Shown here one piece after another: positions 6,952 through 14,396 of a stretch of 22,755 nt of DNA; positions within the stretch are counted from its first letter, which is position 1; the number at the start of each line of letters is the position of its first letter. The stretch is from an uncultured Blautia sp. GTDB lineage: Bacteria; Bacillota; Clostridia; Lachnospirales; Lachnospiraceae. The stretch is taken from the NCBI GenBank assembly GCA_934378195.1, contig CAKRPO010000037.1, positions 1-22,755 on the forward strand, written 5' to 3'. Position numbers and translations under genes: made by a program. The notes under the pieces were generated by a model. That model saw only the letters and a list, made by a program, of their open reading frames with translations, did no database searches and was not told the DNA's origin.

Positions 6952-7883
6952 TATTTAATGATGGTACCTGTTTTTTCTTTGTATCCATCTTTTGCATGAG
7001 CAATATCTGTGATAATCGTGCGATGTCCATCGCCTTTTTCTGCAAATGCAACTGCTGCTTCAATCTTTGGAAGCATAGAACCTACAGCAAACTGATTTTC
7101 ATCAATGTATTTACGGGCATCCTCTGCAGAAACAGTGTCCAGATAAGTTTCCCTGTCAGTGTCTTTATTCAGGCTGACTTTTTCGACGCTGGTAAGAATC
7201 AGAAGGGTGTCAGCATTTAATTCTTCGGCAAGAAGTTCACTTGCAAAGTCCTTTTCAATGATTGCGCTTGCACCGTGAAGATCGATTCCCTGCTCCATGA
7301 CCGGGATTCCGCCGCCGCCGGCTGCGATTACGACCTGACCGGCATCAGCAAGTGTACGGATGGTCTCAAGCTCGATGATCTTCTGAGGCTTCGGAGCTGC
7401 AAGGATTCGACGGAATTCTCCATCAGCAACTTCTGTAACGAAATTACCCTTGTCTTCTTCGGATTCTGCTTCTTTGGAATTCAGAACACGGCCAATGACT
7501 TTTTCCGGTTCGCCGAATGCTTCGTCATAAGGATCGATGACAACCTGTGTCAGGATCGTTGCAACTGGCTTATAGATGCCTCTGGAAAGCAGTTCTGCGC
7601 GGATCGCATTCTGAAGGTCGTAGCCAATGTATCCCTGACTCATAGCAGAGCATACAGACATTGGTGAAAAAGTATAATCAGGATGTGTCTTACCGAATTC
7701 ATTCATAGCTGTATGGATCATACCTACCTGTGGTCCGTTGCTGTGAGAAATAACAACGTTTGTGCCTTCTTCTACAAGATCTGCAATTGCTTTGGCAGCT
7801 ACTTTGGTAGCCTGTTTCTGTTCTGGAAGAGTTGTGCCCAGGGCTCTGTGACCAAGAGCAACAACGACAGTTTTTTCGCTCAT
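6951..7883 (-). CDS. arcC: Carbamate kinase
   Basis: The protein has 310 residues. The start at 7883 is preferred to an in-frame ATG at 7922 because GAGGAAT lies just upstream of it. Carbamate kinase makes ATP from ADP and carbamoyl phosphate in the cytoplasm, usually as the last step of arginine, agmatine or purine/allantoin breakdown. The amino-acid-kinase fold is shown by VVVALGHRALGTT (6-18), SHSNGPQVGMIHTA (46-59), IAAGGGGIPV and the nucleotide-site stretch ADTLLILTSVEKV. The first loop reads GHR where the classical enzyme has GGN. No arginine deiminase, ornithine carbamoyltransferase or other carbamoyl-phosphate source is adjacent. It has its own strong promoter, and a 27-nt repeat lies in the transcribed leader. 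Confidence 0.93.
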   Translation of the reverse strand: MSEKTVVVALGHRALGTTLPEQKQATKVAAKAIADLVEEGTNVVISHSNGPQVGMIHTAMNEFGKTHPDYTFSPMSVCSAMSQGYIGYDLQNAIRAELLSRGIYKPVATILTQVVIDPYDEAFGEPEKVIGRVLNSKEAESEEDKGNFVTEVADGEFRRILAAPKPQKIIELETIRTLADAGQVVIAAGGGGIPVMEQGIDLHGASAIIEKDFASELLAEELNADTLLILTSVEKVSLNKDTDRETYLDTVSAEDARKYIDENQFAVGSMLPKIEAAVAFAEKGDGHRTIITDIAHAKDGYKEKTGTIIK

Positions 7884-7928
7884 ATGGATTCCTCGTTTCT
7901 TTTCAGTTTGTCGGTAAATCAAATGTTA

Positions 7929-7955
7929 GTTACTGTTCACATCGCTCGCAGCAAC
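7929..7955 (-). repeat. Dispersed 27-nt palindromic repeat, copy C (inverted)
   Basis: It has the same arms in the opposite orientation (plus strand GTTACTGTTCAC ... GCAGCAAC) with a changed centre (ATCGCTC). It lies downstream of the arcC -10, so it should be transcribed in the arcC leader and can fold as an RNA hairpin. Confidence 0.75.
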
Positions 7956-7971
7956 TCAAAAGTTATTTTCT

Positions 7972-8000
7972 ATTATAAAAGAATGAGAATGGAATTGCAA
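7972..8000 (-). promoter_or_regulatory. Predicted promoter of arcC
   Basis: On the minus strand TTGCAA (7995-8000), 17 nt, then TATAAT (7972-7977). The start near 7965 gives a leader of about 80 nt. Confidence 0.8.
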
Positions 8001-8031
8001 TAAAAAGATAGAAACCGTCAGACCATCATGC

Positions 8032-8037
8032 TATACT
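8032..8037 (+). promoter_or_regulatory. Possible -10 element for the sugar operon
   Basis: TATACT lies 22 nt before the aldose-epimerase ATG. No convincing -35 is present at 16-18 nt, so the promoter may need an activator. Confidence 0.45.
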
Positions 8038-8059
8038 GAAAAAATAAGGAGGTAATAGC

Positions 8060-8941
8060 ATGAACTATACGATCAAAAATGACAGACTGACTCTGGAAAT
8101 TTCATCCAGGGGAGGTGAGTTTCAGTCAATCCGTGACGCACAGGGCAGAGAATATCTCTGGCAGGGGGATGCTGCGACATGGACAGACAGAGGTCCGAAT
8201 CTTTTTCCTTATATAGGAAGGATGACGAATAAGAGTTACCGTTATCAGGGACAGTTGTACCACATGGATATCCACGGATTTCTTCCATATGTGGACATGA
8301 CGCTGGTTGAGCAGAAAGAAGATGAGATCACTTTAAGACTTACGGATTCCGAAGAGACTCACATGCAGTATCCGTTTCAGTTTGAGCTTGATATCACATG
8401 GAAACTCGATGGGGATAAGATTGAGATTTCCTATCTTGTCCGCAATAAAGACAACAAGACGATGTATTTCGGTATTGGCGGACATCCGGGATTCAGGATT
8501 CCATTTGATGATGGTCTGAAATTTGAAGATTACAGAATTGATTTCGGAGAGGGCGCAGCTCCACGCAGGATCCTTTTTTCGGAGGACTGCTTCGTGCTGG
8601 AGAAGGACGAACCGCTGGAGTTGATCGAGGGCCGCTATCTGAATCTGAGACACGATATGTTTGATGCTGATGCGATCGTGGTAAAAAATATGCCAGAAGA
8701 AGTGACTCTCAGCAGTGCCAGGGGCAGCAGAGAGATTCGCGTGGCTTTTCCGGATACGGATTATCTGGGTTTCTGGCACTGGCCGCGTGTCGAAGTGGAT
8801 TATATGTGCGTGGAACCATGGGGCTCCCTTCCATCCCGTAAGGATGTAGTGGAAGAACTGGAACACCAGGCAGATCTGCACGCGCTGAAGAGCGGTGAAG
8901 TGTACAGAAATTCATGGAGCATCGAGATTACAGAGAAATGA
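8060..8941 (+). CDS. Aldose 1-epimerase (mutarotase) family protein
   Basis: This 293-residue cytoplasmic protein of the galactose-mutarotase superfamily is closest in style to the LacX branch. Visible signatures are WTDRGPNLFPYIGR (41-54), HGFLP (72-76) and FGIGGHPGFRIPF (137-149), which holds a candidate catalytic His at 142; Glu and Asp residues follow in the C-terminal strand region. The family interconverts alpha and beta anomers of aldoses, which speeds entry of imported sugar into an anomer-selective isomerase. AAGGAGG sits at ideal spacing before the ATG. It is the first gene of the sugar block and is followed after 52 nt by the ROK gene without a terminator. The exact sugar cannot be read from the sequence; the context suggests the substrate of the downstream AGE-family isomerase. 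Confidence 0.88.
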   Translation: MNYTIKNDRLTLEISSRGGEFQSIRDAQGREYLWQGDAATWTDRGPNLFPYIGRMTNKSYRYQGQLYHMDIHGFLPYVDMTLVEQKEDEITLRLTDSEETHMQYPFQFELDITWKLDGDKIEISYLVRNKDNKTMYFGIGGHPGFRIPFDDGLKFEDYRIDFGEGAAPRRILFSEDCFVLEKDEPLELIEGRYLNLRHDMFDADAIVVKNMPEEVTLSSARGSREIRVAFPDTDYLGFWHWPRVEVDYMCVEPWGSLPSRKDVVEELEHQADLHALKSGEVYRNSWSIEITEK

Positions 8942-8993
8942 TCGTCAGCAGGATTATCTGCTATCAATAACAGATCTTTGGAAGGAAATGACC

Positions 8994-10172
8994 ATGCAGG
9001 TAAATATGAAAAAAGGAAATGGCAAGAACAGTATCACTTCAAAGCAGTTTAATAGGGGATTGATTTTTCAGCTGATCGCAACGGGAACCTGTAATACCAG
9101 GATTGAGCTTTCAAGAAGGACGGGGCTTGCCAAGACGACAGTCACCAATATCGTGGCAGAATTTCTGGAAAAAGGAATCGTCAAAGAATGCGAGGAGGAA
9201 CTGACGGAAGTATGCGGCAGGAATCCGATCATCCTCAAAATTGCCGATCAGGCACCCAGGATCATCGGGCTTCTGGTCTTTCGAACCAATATTCAGGCAG
9301 TTCTGTGCAGTCTGGATATGGAAATCCTGCATACTGAGAAGATAGAATATGAGAATCTGACAGGAGAGAAGCTGCTCCAGGATGCCTTCACGCTGGTTGA
9401 CCGGATGTTGGAGAGGGAGAAGAATATCCTTGGTATTGGCATTGCTTCGATCGGACCGGTAGATCTGAAGGACGGTGTGATACTGAATCCACCGAGATTC
9501 TACGGAGTGCAGCATGTGCATATCCGGGAGGCGCTACGTGAACGATATGATCTCCCGGTGTATATGGATCATGACAATAACTGTGCAGCTCTGACGGAGA
9601 AGCTCTTCGGCGTCGGAAAGAATCTGCAGGATTTTCTTTTTCTTGGAATTTCCAATGGTATCGGGTCCGGGCTGGTATGCGGTGGAGAAGTTTTTCACAG
9701 TCATCGGGGGCTTGCGACAGAGCTTGGACATGTCAGTATCGACTGTCGGGGAATTCCGTGTTCCTGTGGCAACAGAGGATGTCTGGAGCTGTATGCCAGC
9801 AGTTATGTTGTCCGTGAGAAACTGAAAGAAATTACAGGAGTGGATCGGTCGTATGCGGAGTATTTTCAGATGCAGGACAGACCGGAAGTGGCAGCGGTAC
9901 TGGATGAGATGATACAGGATATCAGTGTGGCAGTAGTCAGTATGATCAACATGCTGCAACCGGAGATGATCGTTCTGGGATATGATGGACTGGACTGGAC
10001 GGACTGCTATGTAAAGAAGCTCGAGACGATGATCAATGAGCGTAAGATTGACCGGGAAGGATATGTGATCCCGGTGAAGAAGGCACAGTACGGCAAGCAG
10101 GCACAGCTGATCGGAGCAGCGGCACTGGTGGCAAAGCGGTATTTTGATGGAGAGAAGCAATTCTTTGCCTGA
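8994..10172 (+). CDS. ROK-family transcriptional regulator
   Basis: The start at 8994 gives 392 residues; AAGGA lies 7 nt upstream, whereas the ATG at 8988 sits too close to it. Residues about 15-70 form a winged helix-turn-helix (IELSRRTGLAKTTVTNIVAEF). The rest is a ROK sugar-binding/kinase fold: a phosphate loop LGISNGIGSGLV, the ELGH motif, and the zinc site CSCGNRGCLE. The Asp of the DHDNN motif aligns with the catalytic Asp of ROK kinases, so kinase activity cannot be excluded. ROK repressors (XylR, NagC, Mlc) release DNA when they bind a sugar or its phosphate. A 27-bp palindrome just upstream of the aldolase gene is a good candidate operator. It probably controls the surrounding sugar genes. 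Confidence 0.92.
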   Translation: MQVNMKKGNGKNSITSKQFNRGLIFQLIATGTCNTRIELSRRTGLAKTTVTNIVAEFLEKGIVKECEEELTEVCGRNPIILKIADQAPRIIGLLVFRTNIQAVLCSLDMEILHTEKIEYENLTGEKLLQDAFTLVDRMLEREKNILGIGIASIGPVDLKDGVILNPPRFYGVQHVHIREALRERYDLPVYMDHDNNCAALTEKLFGVGKNLQDFLFLGISNGIGSGLVCGGEVFHSHRGLATELGHVSIDCRGIPCSCGNRGCLELYASSYVVREKLKEITGVDRSYAEYFQMQDRPEVAAVLDEMIQDISVAVVSMINMLQPEMIVLGYDGLDWTDCYVKKLETMINERKIDREGYVIPVKKAQYGKQAQLIGAAALVAKRYFDGEKQFFA

Positions 10173-10281
10173 GTTTGAGGTAAAGTGGAGAAAAATGATA
10201 CGGAAATCAGGAAAAAATACACAAAAATAAACCATAAAAACTGTAGATAACAGAGAAAAAGAAAAACCGTGTCCACAGTAC

Positions 10282-10335
10282 TTGAATAACAAAAAAGGAT
10301 ATGTTAAGTTAATAGTACATTAAATGAACTATTAA
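10282..10335 (+). promoter_or_regulatory. Candidate promoter and operator before the aldolase gene
   Basis: A 27-bp near-perfect palindrome at 10309-10335 has half-sites TTAATAGTACAT and (reverse complement) TTAATAGTTCAT around a central TAA. A possible promoter, TTGAAT (10282-10287), 17 nt, TAAGTT (10305-10310), would put the palindrome over the start site, a typical repressor position. The ROK regulator immediately upstream is the obvious candidate binder. The promoter hexamers are weak. Confidence 0.55.
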
Positions 10336-10372
10336 ACAGATTATAAAATCACAGTTTTAAGGAGGAAATAAC

Positions 10373-11212
10373 ATGTTAGCAAATTTAAATGATGTTCTGA
10401 AACCGGCAAGAGAGAATCATTACGCAGTAGGTCTTTTTAATACCTGCAGCCTGGAGTTCGCACGTGGTGTCATCGCAGCAGCAGAAGAGACACAGTCACC
10501 GGTTATCATTGGAACAGCAGAGATACTTCTTCCGGTAGCGTCATTGGAAGAGATGGCAGAGATGCTCATCCCGATGGCAAAGCGTGCAAGTGTGCCGGTC
10601 GTTGTACATCTGGATCATGGCCTCAATGCTGAGACCTGTAAGAAAGCTCTAGAACTTGGATTCAGTTCCATTATGTATGACTGCTCTACCGATCCATACG
10701 ATGTCAATGTACAGAAAGTAGCTGAGATGGCGAAGCTTGCACATTCCTATGGGGCAACAATCGAAGGTGAACTTGGACATGTTGGAAATAACCCGACAAC
10801 CGAAGATGGTGAAGCAGATCCGTCCGCTTTCTATACAGAACCAGGTGAGGCACTTGATTTTGTGACAAAGACAGGCGTAGATGCCCTGGCAATCGCTGTA
10901 GGAACCGCACACGGCGCATACAAACTTCCGCCTAAACTCGACTTCCAGAGAATCCGTGAGATCGAAGGAACAATCGATGCAAGCCTGGTACTTCACGGTG
11001 GTTCCGGTCTGACAGATGATGATTTCCGTAAAGCGATTGATGAAGGTATCAGCAAGATCAATATCTTCACAGATATCAACATGGCTGCAGCAAAAGCTGC
11101 TCATGATGGATATGAAAATGGTTCTGTTCTCCTGACAGATCTGCAGCCGATGATGGTGGAAGCTGTCAAACAGGCTACTATTAAGAAAATGAACATTTTC
11201 AAAAACAGATAA
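10373..11212 (+). CDS. Class II ketose-(bis)phosphate aldolase
   Basis: The 279-residue protein belongs to the zinc-dependent class II aldolase family (FbaA, GatY, KbaY). Visible active-site parts are HLDHG (79-83, with catalytic Asp81 and zinc-ligand His82), EGELGHVG (131-138), GTAHG (177-181, His180), the third zinc ligand His208 in HGGSG, and the DHAP-phosphate loop KINIFTD (228-234). The family splits a ketose 1-phosphate or 1,6-bisphosphate into dihydroxyacetone phosphate and an aldehyde. AAGGAGG precedes the ATG. It is followed after 44 nt by the isomerase and then the kinase, so its substrate is most likely the phosphorylated ketose that those two make. It is probably not the housekeeping fructose-bisphosphate aldolase, because it sits in an accessory sugar operon under its own operator. 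Confidence 0.92.
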   Translation: MLANLNDVLKPARENHYAVGLFNTCSLEFARGVIAAAEETQSPVIIGTAEILLPVASLEEMAEMLIPMAKRASVPVVVHLDHGLNAETCKKALELGFSSIMYDCSTDPYDVNVQKVAEMAKLAHSYGATIEGELGHVGNNPTTEDGEADPSAFYTEPGEALDFVTKTGVDALAIAVGTAHGAYKLPPKLDFQRIREIEGTIDASLVLHGGSGLTDDDFRKAIDEGISKINIFTDINMAAAKAAHDGYENGSVLLTDLQPMMVEAVKQATIKKMNIFKNR

Positions 11213-11256
11213 ACGGGGAATGTTTTATCAGAGGTTTTTACAATAACGGGGGTAGC

Positions 11257-12501
11257 ATGATGAATGCAAAGTATCAGATTGACACAGCAGAAAACCGCAG
11301 TTTCATGAAAGAAATGCGGAAAGATCTGTTTGAATTTGGAAGAAACTTTCCATCACCGGGCGGCAGTGCCTGGTACCTGACCGAAGACGGACAGCCGTGG
11401 AAAGAGAAGAACAGAGAATCTTACTGCACCAGCAGAATGGTACACGTATACAGTATTGCACATATGATGGGCGTGCCAGGGGCAAAAGAACTGGCAGCAG
11501 AAGCACTGAAAGCCCTGAAAGGGGAACTGAATGACAAAGAAAACGGCGGCTGGTATACCGGACTTACTGAAGCAAATGAACCAATGCCGCTCAAACTGGC
11601 TTATGCGCATGCATTTGTGATTCTTGCAGCTTCGTCTGCCATCTGCGCAGGAATTGAAGGTGCAGAGGAACTTCTGAAAGAAGCAGAGAGAGTTTTTGAT
11701 CTGCGTTACTGGGATGAAGAGGAAGGAATGGTACGCGATACCTGGAATACAGAATTTACCGTTCTGGACAGCTACCGAGGATTGAATGCCAACATGCACA
11801 CGGTTGAAGCTTTTCTGGCAGATGCAGATGTGACGGGAAATGAGAAATACAGGGTGAGAGCCGGACGTATCATCAGACGCGTGATCGGCTGGACCTGTGA
11901 GAATGAGTGGCGTATCCCGGAACATTATACTTCGGACTGGGTCGTAGAGCTTGAGAAGAACAAAGAGCATCCGGATGATCCGTTCAAACCATATGGCGCC
12001 ACTCCGGGACATGGACTGGAATGGGCGCGTCTGATCACACAGTGGGCACTTTCCACGTATCGTGGTGAGGAGAGCGCAAAAGCAGATGAATTTATCGAAG
12101 CTGCTGAGAATCTCTTCAAGCGCGCAGTAGCAGATGGCTGGTATGCAGACGGGGCACCGGGAATTGTCTATACGACAGACTGGAGCGGCAAGCCGGTCGT
12201 TCATGACCGCATGCATTGGACGATTGCAGAAGGCGTGAATACGGCAGCAACTTTGTACCGTGTGACCGGCAAACAGGAATATGCAGACCGCTATGCGGAA
12301 TTTTTGCAGTACATTGATGAGGACGTGCTGGATCATGTACATGGTTCATGGTTCCATCAGCTGGACAAAGATAATCATGTAATGGGTACGGTATGGCCGG
12401 GCAAACCAGATCTCTATCATGCTGCACAGGCAACGATGATCCCCTACTATGCAGCAGATCTGTCCATTGCACCGGCAGTAAAGAAGAATCTGGAGGTGTA
12501 G
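11257..12501 (+). CDS. AGE-family aldose-ketose isomerase, YihS-like
   Basis: The 414-residue protein has the (alpha/alpha)6 barrel of the N-acylglucosamine 2-epimerase (AGE) superfamily. By recalled alignment it is clearly closer to E. coli YihS (sulfoquinovose/mannose isomerase) than to AGE epimerases: TSRMVHVYS (R60, equivalent to YihS R55), NANMHTVEAFL (H181), GATPGHGLEWARL (H252) and KPDLYHAAQA (H388) keep the sugar-binding and catalytic His/Arg set. At the two positions I recall as sulfonate-contacting Gln in YihS (362 and 379) it has His367 and Pro384. It likely converts an aldose such as D-mannose, or a modified hexose, to the 2-ketose. GGGGG precedes two tandem ATGs; the second, at 11260, has the better spacing. 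The last codons carry the RBS of the kinase gene, showing tight coupling. Confidence 0.87.
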   Translation: MMNAKYQIDTAENRSFMKEMRKDLFEFGRNFPSPGGSAWYLTEDGQPWKEKNRESYCTSRMVHVYSIAHMMGVPGAKELAAEALKALKGELNDKENGGWYTGLTEANEPMPLKLAYAHAFVILAASSAICAGIEGAEELLKEAERVFDLRYWDEEEGMVRDTWNTEFTVLDSYRGLNANMHTVEAFLADADVTGNEKYRVRAGRIIRRVIGWTCENEWRIPEHYTSDWVVELEKNKEHPDDPFKPYGATPGHGLEWARLITQWALSTYRGEESAKADEFIEAAENLFKRAVADGWYADGAPGIVYTTDWSGKPVVHDRMHWTIAEGVNTAATLYRVTGKQEYADRYAEFLQYIDEDVLDHVHGSWFHQLDKDNHVMGTVWPGKPDLYHAAQATMIPYYAADLSIAPAVKKNLEV

Positions 12502-12505
12502 GCGT

Positions 12506-13516
12506 ATGGCAGGAGTTGCAGTTGCCGGTTCACTGGTAGCGGATGTGATCAAGATGATCAGCGATTATCCGGAAAAAGGTATGCTGGCAGGTATTTTCAG
12601 TCAGTCGTATGGTATTGGCGGCTGTGTTTCAAATACAGCTGTCGGAGTCAAGAAGCTGGATCCGTCTATTGAAGTAAAGAGTATTGGTCTTACCGGAAAA
12701 GACAACGAAGGAAGGTTTCTGAAAGAAAAACTGACAGAATTGGGAATCGATACGTCACTGATCCAGGCAACAGAGAAAGAAGTAACTTCTTTTTCGGATG
12801 TCATGACGGTAAAGTCGACAGGAGAGAGAACATTTTTCCATAACCGTGGTGCATGCAGACTGTTTGATGAGGGTTGTATGCATCTGGATACACTGGATGC
12901 GGAACTGGTACTTCTTGGATATGGTGGCCTTCTGGATGCGATGGCTGCACCGGACGAAGAGTTTGGAACTGTTCTGGCAAGAACGTTTCATGATATGAAA
13001 CAGAAGGGCATTGTGACAGCGATGGATGTGGCAAGTATGAAAGATCAGGAAGAAATGCACCGACTGATCGTGCCATCCCTGAAATATGTGGATTACCTGA
13101 TCGTAAATGAAATAGAAAGTGGAATGATTGCCGGAATCGCACCGAGAGATGAGAAGGGTGAGCTGATTCCGGGAACACTGGAGAAGATCTGTCGCCGCAT
13201 CATGTCATTCGGTGTGGGCAGGTGTTGTGTTGTTCATGCACCGGAGATCGGATGTGCAGTTGACAGTGACGGTAAGTATTATGAAGAACCTTCCTTAAAA
13301 CTTCCAAAAGGATACATTGTCGGAGCTGTCGGAGCAGGCGATGCTTTCTGTGCCGGAATCCTCTATTCTATATATAAGAAACTGCCTGTACAGGAGGCGC
13401 TGAAGATCGGTGCTTCCTCAGCGGCCGCCAATCTGTCCGCCGGAGATTCTGTAAGTGGACTTCGTGGCATTGATGAGACGATGGAACTTTATAAGAAATA
13501 TTCCATTCAGAAATAA
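12506..13516 (+). CDS. PfkB-family sugar kinase
   Basis: The 336-residue ribokinase/PfkB-type kinase has the N-terminal glycine-rich substrate region YGIGGCVSNTAVGVKKL (about 33-49), NRGAC in the middle, and the C-terminal VGAVGAGDAFCAGIL with the catalytic Asp in GAGDAF. The family phosphorylates sugars at a primary hydroxyl with ATP; for ketohexoses this is usually C1 or C6. It starts 4 nt after the isomerase stop, with GGAGG inside the isomerase 3' end, so the pair is translationally coupled. The natural reading is that it phosphorylates the ketose made by the isomerase and passes it to the class II aldolase. A C1 product would be cleaved directly. It is too divergent from YihV for me to judge sulfosugar specificity. 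Confidence 0.9.
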   Translation: MAGVAVAGSLVADVIKMISDYPEKGMLAGIFSQSYGIGGCVSNTAVGVKKLDPSIEVKSIGLTGKDNEGRFLKEKLTELGIDTSLIQATEKEVTSFSDVMTVKSTGERTFFHNRGACRLFDEGCMHLDTLDAELVLLGYGGLLDAMAAPDEEFGTVLARTFHDMKQKGIVTAMDVASMKDQEEMHRLIVPSLKYVDYLIVNEIESGMIAGIAPRDEKGELIPGTLEKICRRIMSFGVGRCCVVHAPEIGCAVDSDGKYYEEPSLKLPKGYIVGAVGAGDAFCAGILYSIYKKLPVQEALKIGASSAAANLSAGDSVSGLRGIDETMELYKKYSIQK

Positions 13517-13525
13517 TTTCTATCC

Positions 13526-13574
13526 AAAACCATAATCTGTCCCCCCTTACGCGGAAGAATCTGTTTGTTATAAT
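13526..13574 (+). promoter_or_regulatory. Shared upstream motif and -10 before the SGNH gene
   Basis: A CCATAATCTGTCCCCCC motif starts at 13530 within AAAACC (13526). A TATAAT (13569-13574) lies 43 nt from the start of AAAACC to the start of the -10. The same motif at exactly the same distance precedes the ABC ATPase gene. No -35 consensus is seen; the motif covers that region. A second TATAAT lies at 13580-13585. Confidence 0.55.
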
Positions 13575-13622
13575 TCTATTATAATGATACAAAAGATAAT
13601 TCTGCAAAGGGGGACTTTTTTT

Positions 13623-14255
13623 ATGAAAACAATTTTATGTTACGGAGATTCCAATACTTATGGCCTGATGCCGGACAGTCCGGACCGCTATCCGCGAGAT
13701 GTGCGCTGGACAGGAATCCTTCAGAAAAAACTTGGTGAAGACTATTATGTAATAGAAGAAGGTCTTTCCGGTCGAACCACACTCTGGGATGATCCGATCG
13801 AGGAGCACAAAAATGGTAAAAAATATCTTCTGCCGTGTCTGGAAACCCATAAACCGCTGGATCTGGTCGTGATCATGTTAGGAACGAATGACCTGAAGAG
13901 CAGATTTTCGCTGACCCCATTCGATATCGGAGCTTCTATGGAAAATCTGATCAATGTACTGCTCCATTCAGATGCGGGAATCGATTACCAGCCGCCAAAG
14001 ATCCTTCTGGTGACACCGGTGCCGATTCACAGTGTCGGAAGGGATGATCTGGATCATATGTTTTTTGATGTGGAAGAGAGAAGCGGTGCGCTGGGACATT
14101 ATTACAGCCAGCTGGCAGAAAAATACAAGATTGAATATCTGGAGCCGGGAGATGCCATTGAGACAAATGAACTGGATGGTATCCATTACTCCGCAAAGGG
14201 ACATGCTGCCATGGCAGAACTGATGGAAAAGAAGATACGAGAGATATTACCATAA
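13623..14255 (+). CDS. SGNH/GDSL-family hydrolase
   Basis: The start at 13623 gives 210 residues; AAAGGGGGA is upstream, and an earlier in-frame ATG at 13584 lies in the promoter. The SGNH blocks are clear: block I CYGDSNTYG with the nucleophile Ser9, block II GRTT, block III GTND (oxyanion-hole Asn), and block V DGIHYSAKGH with the catalytic Asp and His. There is no signal peptide, so it acts in the cytoplasm. Family members are esterases that remove acetyl or other acyl groups from sugars and small esters. In this operon it may deacylate the imported sugar, but that is inference. It has its own promoter with a motif shared with the transporter gene, suggesting co-regulation. Confidence 0.9.
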   Translation: MKTILCYGDSNTYGLMPDSPDRYPRDVRWTGILQKKLGEDYYVIEEGLSGRTTLWDDPIEEHKNGKKYLLPCLETHKPLDLVVIMLGTNDLKSRFSLTPFDIGASMENLINVLLHSDAGIDYQPPKILLVTPVPIHSVGRDDLDHMFFDVEERSGALGHYYSQLAEKYKIEYLEPGDAIETNELDGIHYSAKGHAAMAELMEKKIREILP

Positions 14256-14266
14256 TTTACCAACTC

Positions 14267-14315
14267 AAAACCATAATTTGTCCCCCTTTTTGAAATGAGG
14301 ACCTCAACATATAAT
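14267..14315 (+). promoter_or_regulatory. Shared upstream motif and -10 before the ABC transporter
   Basis: A CCATAATTTGTCCCCC motif starts at 14271 within AAAACC (14267), and TATAAT occupies 14310-14315, again 43 nt away. This repeats the arrangement before the SGNH gene almost exactly, although the intervening bases differ. It suggests one activator serving both promoters. Confidence 0.6.
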
Positions 14316-14340
14316 AAAGATACAAACAAGAGAGGGAAAA

Positions 14341-14369
14341 GTTACTGAGAGAGATGTTTAAACAGTAAC
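14341..14369 (+). repeat. Hairpin with repeat-like arms in the transporter leader
   Basis: GTTACTG and CAGTAAC are perfect 7-bp arms around 15 nt. The arms match those of the dispersed 27-nt repeat, but the centre is unrelated, so it may be a diverged copy or chance. Confidence 0.4.
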
Positions 14370-14396
14370 AAGAATTTCGGAAAGCAGGGTGAAGAT

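Noticed and set aside
11353..12342. 329-residue open frame antisense to the isomerase gene
   Set aside because: Its composition is typical of an antisense shadow, and the plus-strand isomerase is intact and conserved throughout.
8060..13516. Naming the cluster as sulfoquinovose degradation
   Set aside because: The aldehyde-processing enzyme, a sulfonate exporter and a sulfoquinovosidase are absent, and the isomerase pocket positions differ. Only the role set matches.
13584..13622. Earlier start for the SGNH hydrolase
   Set aside because: It overlaps the -10 region, has no RBS, and adds residues before the conserved CYGDSNTYG block, which normally starts near the N-terminus.
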